Assembly: GCF_030997045.1 (NCBI RefSeq)
Contig: NZ_CP116899.1
Coordinates: 496,001 to 560,000 of the forward strand
From: Microbulbifer sp. TB1203
GTDB taxonomy: Bacteria > Pseudomonadota > Gammaproteobacteria > Pseudomonadales > Cellvibrionaceae
Reading direction: 5' to 3'
Length of the DNA: 64,000 bases
Shown here: piece after piece, positions 59,611 to 64,000 of the stretch
Numbering within the stretch: the stretch's first letter is position 1
Layout of the letters: the number at the start of each line of letters is the position of its first letter
Made by a program: the position numbers and the translations under genes
Notes under the pieces: model-generated
The model's input: the letters and a program-made list of their open reading frames with translations, nothing else
The model's database searches: none
Told to the model about the DNA's origin: nothing

Positions 59611-60902
59611 TGGACCCCTGGGCGCTGCTGGGCATCGAGCCCAGCGACGATGCGCGCGCGATCAAGCGCGCGTATGCGAAAAAACTGAAGCAGACCAGGC
59701 CCGACGAAAAGCCGCAGGAATTCCAGCAACTGCACAGCGCCTATAAACGGGCGCTGACTATTGCCGAGAGCCCTCAGCCCCTAGTGGAGAGCCCTCAGCC
59801 GGTGGTAGAGAGCCCTCAGCCGGTGGTAGAGAGCCCTCAGCCGGTGGTAGAGAGCCCTCAGCCCGTAATCGAGAGCGCTCAATCCGGGGAAGACAATCCT
59901 CAGCCGGCAATGGAAACACAACAGCCGTCGCCGCAGGAGGAGACTGCCGTCGCGGAGCGGGAAGCACCGCCTGAACTTTCCCCCGAACAGGGCAGCGCGG
60001 CCGTGGAAACCGAGCGGCAGAAGCGCATCGACGAATACCGCCAGGTGCTGGAGCAGGTGGACCGGGCCCTGGAGAACGACCGCCTGATCGGCATGGAGGA
60101 AACCTGGCGCTTTCTCGCCGAGTGTTCCTATCTCCTGGAGGAGGAGTTCAACTGGAACCTGGGGCTGGGAGTCTTCGAGCGTTTTGCGCGCTTCAACAGC
60201 GAGGCGCCGGTAAAGGGTCGCAAGCAGAAATACCGCCCCCAGGTTACCGCCAATATCCTGGCCTATGGCGATATGCTGTTCGGCTGGTCGGAAAACCGCG
60301 GCTACCTGTACCGGGAGTTCGGTGAAACCCTGTGCAATGCGGTATTCGACGCGATGCAGGGCGACCCACAGGCAGCGAACCCGCTTCAGGGCGTGCGCGG
60401 CGGCAGAAAACTGGTGGAGCAGAAGCCGCGGCCCGTGGAAGAGAGCCTCGACTATTACTACTTCGGCAATCTGCTCGGCCGCGCTTTCGCGCTGCTGCTG
60501 GATGTGTTCCTGGTGTATGTGGTTGTGGGACTCGCCACTTCGGTGGTCATGATCAGGGCCATGGGGAAATCCGAGGGGGACGCCGGCTTCACGGCCCTGT
60601 TTGTGTCCATCCTCGGCTACCTGGTACTGGCCTGGATCGCCGAGAGTTCCCGCTGGCAGGCCACGCCGGCCAAATATCTCCTGGGATACCGGGTCACCGA
60701 TCGCCATTTCAAGCGTGTCGGCTACCTGCACGGACTGTGGCGGATTTTCAGTTTTATGTTCACCCTGCCGCTGTTCAAGATCGGCTGGTTTATCAATTGT
60801 TTTCTTGGTGGCAACCTCCTTCACGACCGGTTGAGCAGGACCTATGTGATCGATTATCGCAAAAGCCGGGAAGAATACCTGAAAGGCAATGGAGGGCAGT
60901 AG
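59610..60902 (+). CDS. J-domain protein with repeat linker and C-terminal RDD membrane domain
   Basis: The 430-residue protein begins with a J-like domain of the DjlB/DjlC type (DPWALLGIEPSDDARAIKRA, AYAKKLKQTRPDEKPQEF). The invariant HPD is replaced by RPD preceded by Thr. Residues 53-87 are five tandem ESPQPVV-like heptads. After a charged helical region (about 130-290) an RDD domain follows with four hydrophobic helices (AFALLLDVFLVYVVVGLAT, a second near 330, then WRIFSFMFTLPLF and the GWFINCFLGG turn). It overlaps hscC and is presumably the membrane-bound co-chaperone that recruits HscC to the inner membrane. Confidence 0.75.
   Translation: MDPWALLGIEPSDDARAIKRAYAKKLKQTRPDEKPQEFQQLHSAYKRALTIAESPQPLVESPQPVVESPQPVVESPQPVVESPQPVIESAQSGEDNPQPAMETQQPSPQEETAVAEREAPPELSPEQGSAAVETERQKRIDEYRQVLEQVDRALENDRLIGMEETWRFLAECSYLLEEEFNWNLGLGVFERFARFNSEAPVKGRKQKYRPQVTANILAYGDMLFGWSENRGYLYREFGETLCNAVFDAMQGDPQAANPLQGVRGGRKLVEQKPRPVEESLDYYYFGNLLGRAFALLLDVFLVYVVVGLATSVVMIRAMGKSEGDAGFTALFVSILGYLVLAWIAESSRWQATPAKYLLGYRVTDRHFKRVGYLHGLWRIFSFMFTLPLFKIGWFINCFLGGNLLHDRLSRTYVIDYRKSREEYLKGNGGQ
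59766..59891 (+). repeat. In-frame 21-bp tandem repeat in the J-domain gene
   Basis: Five copies of a 21-base unit (GAGAGCCCTCAGCCGGTGGT plus one base) run at 59766-59870, with a degenerate sixth to 59891. Each unit encodes ESPQPVV or a close variant. Because the unit is a multiple of three, copy-number change would alter linker length without frameshift. Confidence 0.85.
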
Positions 60903-61206
60903 GGTGGACTACTATTTGTAAAATTGATGGAGAGTTGAGTTCTTATACGAGATGTGAAATAGAGCGGAGAGATAAAAACATTCTAACGCGTATAACCTGT
61001 ATAAATTCACGCTAAATATTCTTTAGCAACGGAAAATGATCCTGTAATCTTCAAGCGATCGTTCGTACCAAAGTGTGCGAACCAACCCGGAATAATGCGG
61101 TTGTTGGTCGGGATTCCAACTATAAAAATAAATGGAATCATGCTGTACCGGCCGTGATGTTTTCGGCTGCGATATAACAATAAAACAGAGCAATGGAGAG
61201 AAAACC
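60903..61206. other. Intergenic region upstream of the second TonB receptor
   Basis: About 300 AT-rich bases without a supported gene. It must contain the receptor promoter, but I see no convincing Fur box or -35/-10 pair. GGAGAG lies just before the receptor ATG. Confidence 0.4.
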
Positions 61207-63495
61207 ATGGAACGTCCGTTCAATAGTAAAAGCAATCTGACACTGATATCCGCCTGTTCACTGACGGCGCTTTCGCTTTCCTGTGGCGCGGGTTCGGCAC
61301 AGGCGGCGGAGGGCTCGGTAAGCACCATTATGGAAGAGGTGGAAGTCACCGCGCGCAAGCGGGCCCGGGCAGAGAAGTTGCAGGAGGTGCCGGTGGCGGC
61401 CACTGCCTATTCTTCTCAACAGCTGGAGGCTTTGCAGACCAAAGATCTGCAAAGCCTCGCCTTCAAAATGCCCAATGTGCAGCTGGACGATGTGGGTACG
61501 GTAAAGAATACCGCCAACTTCACCGTGCGCGGCCTGGGCGTCAACAGTTCAATCCCGTCGATTGATCCGACCGTCGGAGTATTTGTCGATGGCATGTACC
61601 TGGGGGTCAACGCCGGTGTCGTGACCGATCTGTTCGACCTCGAGGGCATCGAAGTGCTGCGCGGGCCCCAGGGATTGCTGTTCGGCCGCAATGTGACCGG
61701 CGGTGCGGTGGTGATCAAGACCGCGAGGCCCAGCGAGGAGTTTGCCAGCCGCTTCAAGGTCTCCACAACCGACAACCTGGACACCATAGCGGCGGGCACT
61801 GTCAACGGCGCTATCTCCGGTACCGTAAACGGACGCCTGACCGTCTACTACAACAACGACCAGGGCTGGTTCGAAAACCTGGCCACCGGCAACGATAGCG
61901 CCGGTGCATCCGACACCTGGTTTGTCCGCCCGAGTTTCAGTGTGCAGCTGAGCGAAACCGCGGATCTGTTGGTGCGTATGGAGCACGGCCGTATGGATTC
62001 CGACGGTGTCGTGGCCCAGAACCGCGGCAGCGAGCCTTTCATCATCAGCACTCCTGATGGCCCAGTGGTCTACCCCAGCGCAACGCAGATCGCGGGTGCC
62101 TTCGGTATCACCGAATGGGACAACAGCGAAGATTCCTTTGAGGTGGCCCAGGATGAAGAGGGCTATCAGGAAGACGAGTGGAGCCAGGTGATCGCGGAGT
62201 TCAATCAGGACGTGGCCTTCGGTGGCGGTACCGTCACCAATATCCTCGCCTGGCGCGAGTACGAGGCCCATGGTCTCGGCGATATCGATTCCCTGCCAGT
62301 GTTTGGCTTCCACGCCAACACTGCGATCGACCAGAGCCAACTGAGCAACGAACTGCGCTACTCCGGCCGCTTCGGCGCCACTGCGCTGACCACCGGTGTC
62401 TACTGGTTCAGCCAGGATATCGCCTATCTGGAGAACCGGTTGCTGGCGGGCGGGAGCATTGATATTACCGGTGGCGGTGAGCAGGACCATCAGGCGCTGG
62501 GTGTCTTTGCCCAGGCTGATATCGACCTGAACGATGCCTGGGTGCTGACCCTGGGCGGCCGCTATTCCACCGAGGACAAGGATGCGAAGATAGCCACCAT
62601 TCCGCTCGATCTCTGCAGCCTCGATGGCTGCGCCGCCTACGATTTTGAGGACAGCGAGTCCTGGAGCGCTTTTACGCCCAAAGTGGGTCTGCAGTGGAAC
62701 CTGAGCGACAACGCCCAGCTGTACAGTTTCTGGACCAAGGGCTTTCGTAGCGGCGGTTATAATTTCCGCAACGCCGGTATCAATCCGGCGACGGGCATGC
62801 CGTATCCGCCCCAGGTAACCGACCAGGAAGAGCAGACCAGCTTCGAGGTCGGTGCCAAAGCCGAATGGTTTGACGGCCGCCTGAGAACCAATATGGCGCT
62901 GTTCCACAACACCATCGACGAGATGCAGCGCGAGGAAAACCTGCCGGATGCGTTAACCGGTGTAGCGCAGATTATCCGCAACACCGCCGATGCGACTATC
63001 CGCGGCGCCGAGTTGGAGGCCCTGGCGGCGGTCAGCGACAGCCTGCTGTTATCTTTTAGTGTCGGTTATGTGGACGGCGACTACGACAGTGTCAACGGCG
63101 ATATCAGCGGCGATGGCGTGGTCGACGAGGTAGACCTTGGCCTGGATATTCCGCGCCTCGCGCCCTGGACCTACGGCGTGGGCCTGGTGCACGACCTGGC
63201 ACTGGGTTCCGCCGGAACCCTGACTTCGCGTATCAACTTCAATCACCGCGACGCCTCGCCCTATACCGACAACAACCGGGGAATGCTGAGCGAAGTGGAT
63301 ATGCTGGATTTCAGCGTCGGCTACAGTCCCAGCGGAGGCAGTTACCATCTGGCTTTGTTCGGCAAAAACATGCTGGACGAAGTCAGCGAGGGCAACAATA
63401 CCCAGTTGCCGGTTACTTTGGGCGGTACGGGCGCCACCTTCACGCCGCTGAACAAGGGGCGGGTAGTGGGGGTGGAGTTGACCTACGATCTCTGA
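61207..63495 (+). CDS. TonB-dependent outer-membrane receptor with EF-hand-like loop
   Basis: From the ATG at 61207 the protein has 762 residues: signal peptide cleaved after AQA, a TonB-box region MEEVEVTARKR, a plug domain (VAATAYSSQQLEALQTKDLQ, DGMYLGVNAG and VLRGPQGLLFGRN), and a barrel ending VVGVELTYDL. Residues 632-643 form DISGDGVVDEVD, which fits a dockerin/EF-hand calcium loop, an unusual insertion in a barrel loop. The substrate is unknown; adjacent genes give no hint. Receptors of this OMR type import siderophores, carbohydrates or other nutrients. Confidence 0.83.
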   Translation: MERPFNSKSNLTLISACSLTALSLSCGAGSAQAAEGSVSTIMEEVEVTARKRARAEKLQEVPVAATAYSSQQLEALQTKDLQSLAFKMPNVQLDDVGTVKNTANFTVRGLGVNSSIPSIDPTVGVFVDGMYLGVNAGVVTDLFDLEGIEVLRGPQGLLFGRNVTGGAVVIKTARPSEEFASRFKVSTTDNLDTIAAGTVNGAISGTVNGRLTVYYNNDQGWFENLATGNDSAGASDTWFVRPSFSVQLSETADLLVRMEHGRMDSDGVVAQNRGSEPFIISTPDGPVVYPSATQIAGAFGITEWDNSEDSFEVAQDEEGYQEDEWSQVIAEFNQDVAFGGGTVTNILAWREYEAHGLGDIDSLPVFGFHANTAIDQSQLSNELRYSGRFGATALTTGVYWFSQDIAYLENRLLAGGSIDITGGGEQDHQALGVFAQADIDLNDAWVLTLGGRYSTEDKDAKIATIPLDLCSLDGCAAYDFEDSESWSAFTPKVGLQWNLSDNAQLYSFWTKGFRSGGYNFRNAGINPATGMPYPPQVTDQEEQTSFEVGAKAEWFDGRLRTNMALFHNTIDEMQREENLPDALTGVAQIIRNTADATIRGAELEALAAVSDSLLLSFSVGYVDGDYDSVNGDISGDGVVDEVDLGLDIPRLAPWTYGVGLVHDLALGSAGTLTSRINFNHRDASPYTDNNRGMLSEVDMLDFSVGYSPSGGSYHLALFGKNMLDEVSEGNNTQLPVTLGGTGATFTPLNKGRVVGVELTYDL

Positions 63496-63521
63496 TCCCG
63501 CATAAAATTATCCGGCAGCTT

Positions 63522-63586
63522 GATCGCGGCCATGGGCCGCTCCTACATAAAAGGGATAGACCTTGTAGGAGCGGCCCATGGCCGCA
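63522..63586. repeat. Palindromic REP-like element
   Basis: Arms GCGGCCATGGGCCGCTCCTA (in 63522-63546) and TAGGAGCGGCCCATGGCCGC (in 63565-63586) enclose about 18 bases. It is the third copy of the family at 26461 and 51768. It separates the receptor gene from the quinone oxidoreductase gene. Confidence 0.75.
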
Positions 63587-63627
63587 GATCATTATCTGCT
63601 ACGGAGAAATGACAGCGGAGAAAATCC

Positions 63628-64000
63628 ATGCGCTATATGGACCTGCCCGAACACGGCGGCCCCGAAGTGATGCAACTGGCGGAGGGGGAGAAGCCGCAGC
63701 CCGCGGCGGGAGAAGTGCTGATCAAGGTCGCCGCCGCCGGTGTCAACCGCCCGGATGTCGTGCAGCGCATGGGCCTGTACCCGCCCCCTCCCGGAGCCTC
63801 AGCGGTGCTGGGGCTCGAAGTTGCCGGGGAAATTGTCGAACTCGGGGAGAATGTGCAGCGCTGGAAGCCCGGTGACACAGTGTGCGCGCTGGCCAACGGC
63901 GGCGGTTACGCGGAGTTTGTCGCTGTGCCCGCCACCCAGTGCCTGCCAGTGCCCGAGGGGCTTTCCATGGTGGAGGCAGCGGCACTGCCTGAAACCTTCT
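63628..64000 (+). CDS. NAD(P)H quinone oxidoreductase, zinc-independent MDR family (partial)
   Basis: The first 124 residues are in the window and the gene runs off its end. The N-terminus MRYMDLPEHGGPEVMQLAEG and the pattern VAAAGVNRPDVVQRMGLYPP plus LGLEVAGEIVELGENV match PIG3/quinone-oxidoreductase-like medium-chain reductases. A GGAG lies before the ATG. It reduces quinones or enals with NADPH by family analogy. Confidence 0.82.
   Translation, partial: MRYMDLPEHGGPEVMQLAEGEKPQPAAGEVLIKVAAAGVNRPDVVQRMGLYPPPPGASAVLGLEVAGEIVELGENVQRWKPGDTVCALANGGGYAEFVAVPATQCLPVPEGLSMVEAAALPETF

Noticed and set aside
59766..59891. Tandem repeats as a CRISPR array
   Set aside because: The units are contiguous 21-mers without spacers and are translated in frame as Pro-rich heptads.

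Overview
The window looks like chromosomal DNA of a marine gammaproteobacterium, probably a Microbulbifer-like member of the Cellvibrionales. This is inferred from high GC housekeeping genes, the mix of gene families (PhoPQ-like system, MacB-type ABC operon, HscC chaperone, kbl-tdh, pdxH, TonB-dependent receptors) and several dispersed palindromic repeat families. No rRNA, tRNA or CRISPR array was recognised. There is no database search behind any call.

Positions 1-1200 are a wreck of mobile DNA: a serine-recombinase tail fused to pieces of IS66 tnpC and tnpB, an intact-looking tnpA, and an IS66 terminal repeat that interrupts the C-terminal end of an XRE-type regulator. Positions 1336-17384 (minus strand) hold an array of Rhs/YD-repeat polymorphic-toxin genes. 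It is unusual because each Rhs protein is divided into two genes. An upstream half (A) has a signal peptide, a variable Cys-rich head, DUF6531 and YD repeats. A downstream half (B) has its own ribosome site, its own signal peptide, more YD repeats, the Rhs core and a variable toxin tip. Transcription order is A3, A4, B2 with immunity gene, relics of older tips and immunity genes, A2, truncated b2, A1, B1 with immunity gene. The array shows duplication, mosaicism and scars.

Positions 17757-23328 carry a DUF2188 gene and a tightly overlapping ABC operon: an ATPase, three different HlyD-type adaptors and one MacB-like permease. Positions 23491-26465 hold a glycine-zipper envelope protein, a PepSY protein and a PhoP/PhoQ-like two-component pair. 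Positions 26531-32246 are ordinary genes: a DMT exporter with a divergent AraC regulator, a PAP2 phosphatase coupled to a glycosyltransferase, a saccharopine-dehydrogenase-like oxidoreductase, and two small DUF proteins. An SDR relic follows.

Positions 32629-44871 are an iron-regulated NIS siderophore locus resembling the staphyloferrin B (sbn) system: Fur-box-like promoter, sbnB-, MFS-, TonB-receptor-, sbnA-like genes, three IucA/IucC-type synthetases and an sbnG-like citrate synthase. The decarboxylase sbnH is absent, so the product may differ from staphyloferrin B. Positions 44948-57680 are housekeeping and metabolic genes: LysR regulator, GIY-YIG protein, radical SAM protein, Na+/H+ antiporter, Cu-Zn SOD, GNAT, tdh and kbl (threonine to glycine), an aldehyde dehydrogenase with an AruI-like ThDP enzyme (possible arginine transaminase route), and pdxH. 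Positions 57919-60902 pair an HscC-type Hsp70 with an unusual J-domain protein that ends in an RDD membrane domain. A second TonB-dependent receptor and the start of a quinone oxidoreductase close the window.
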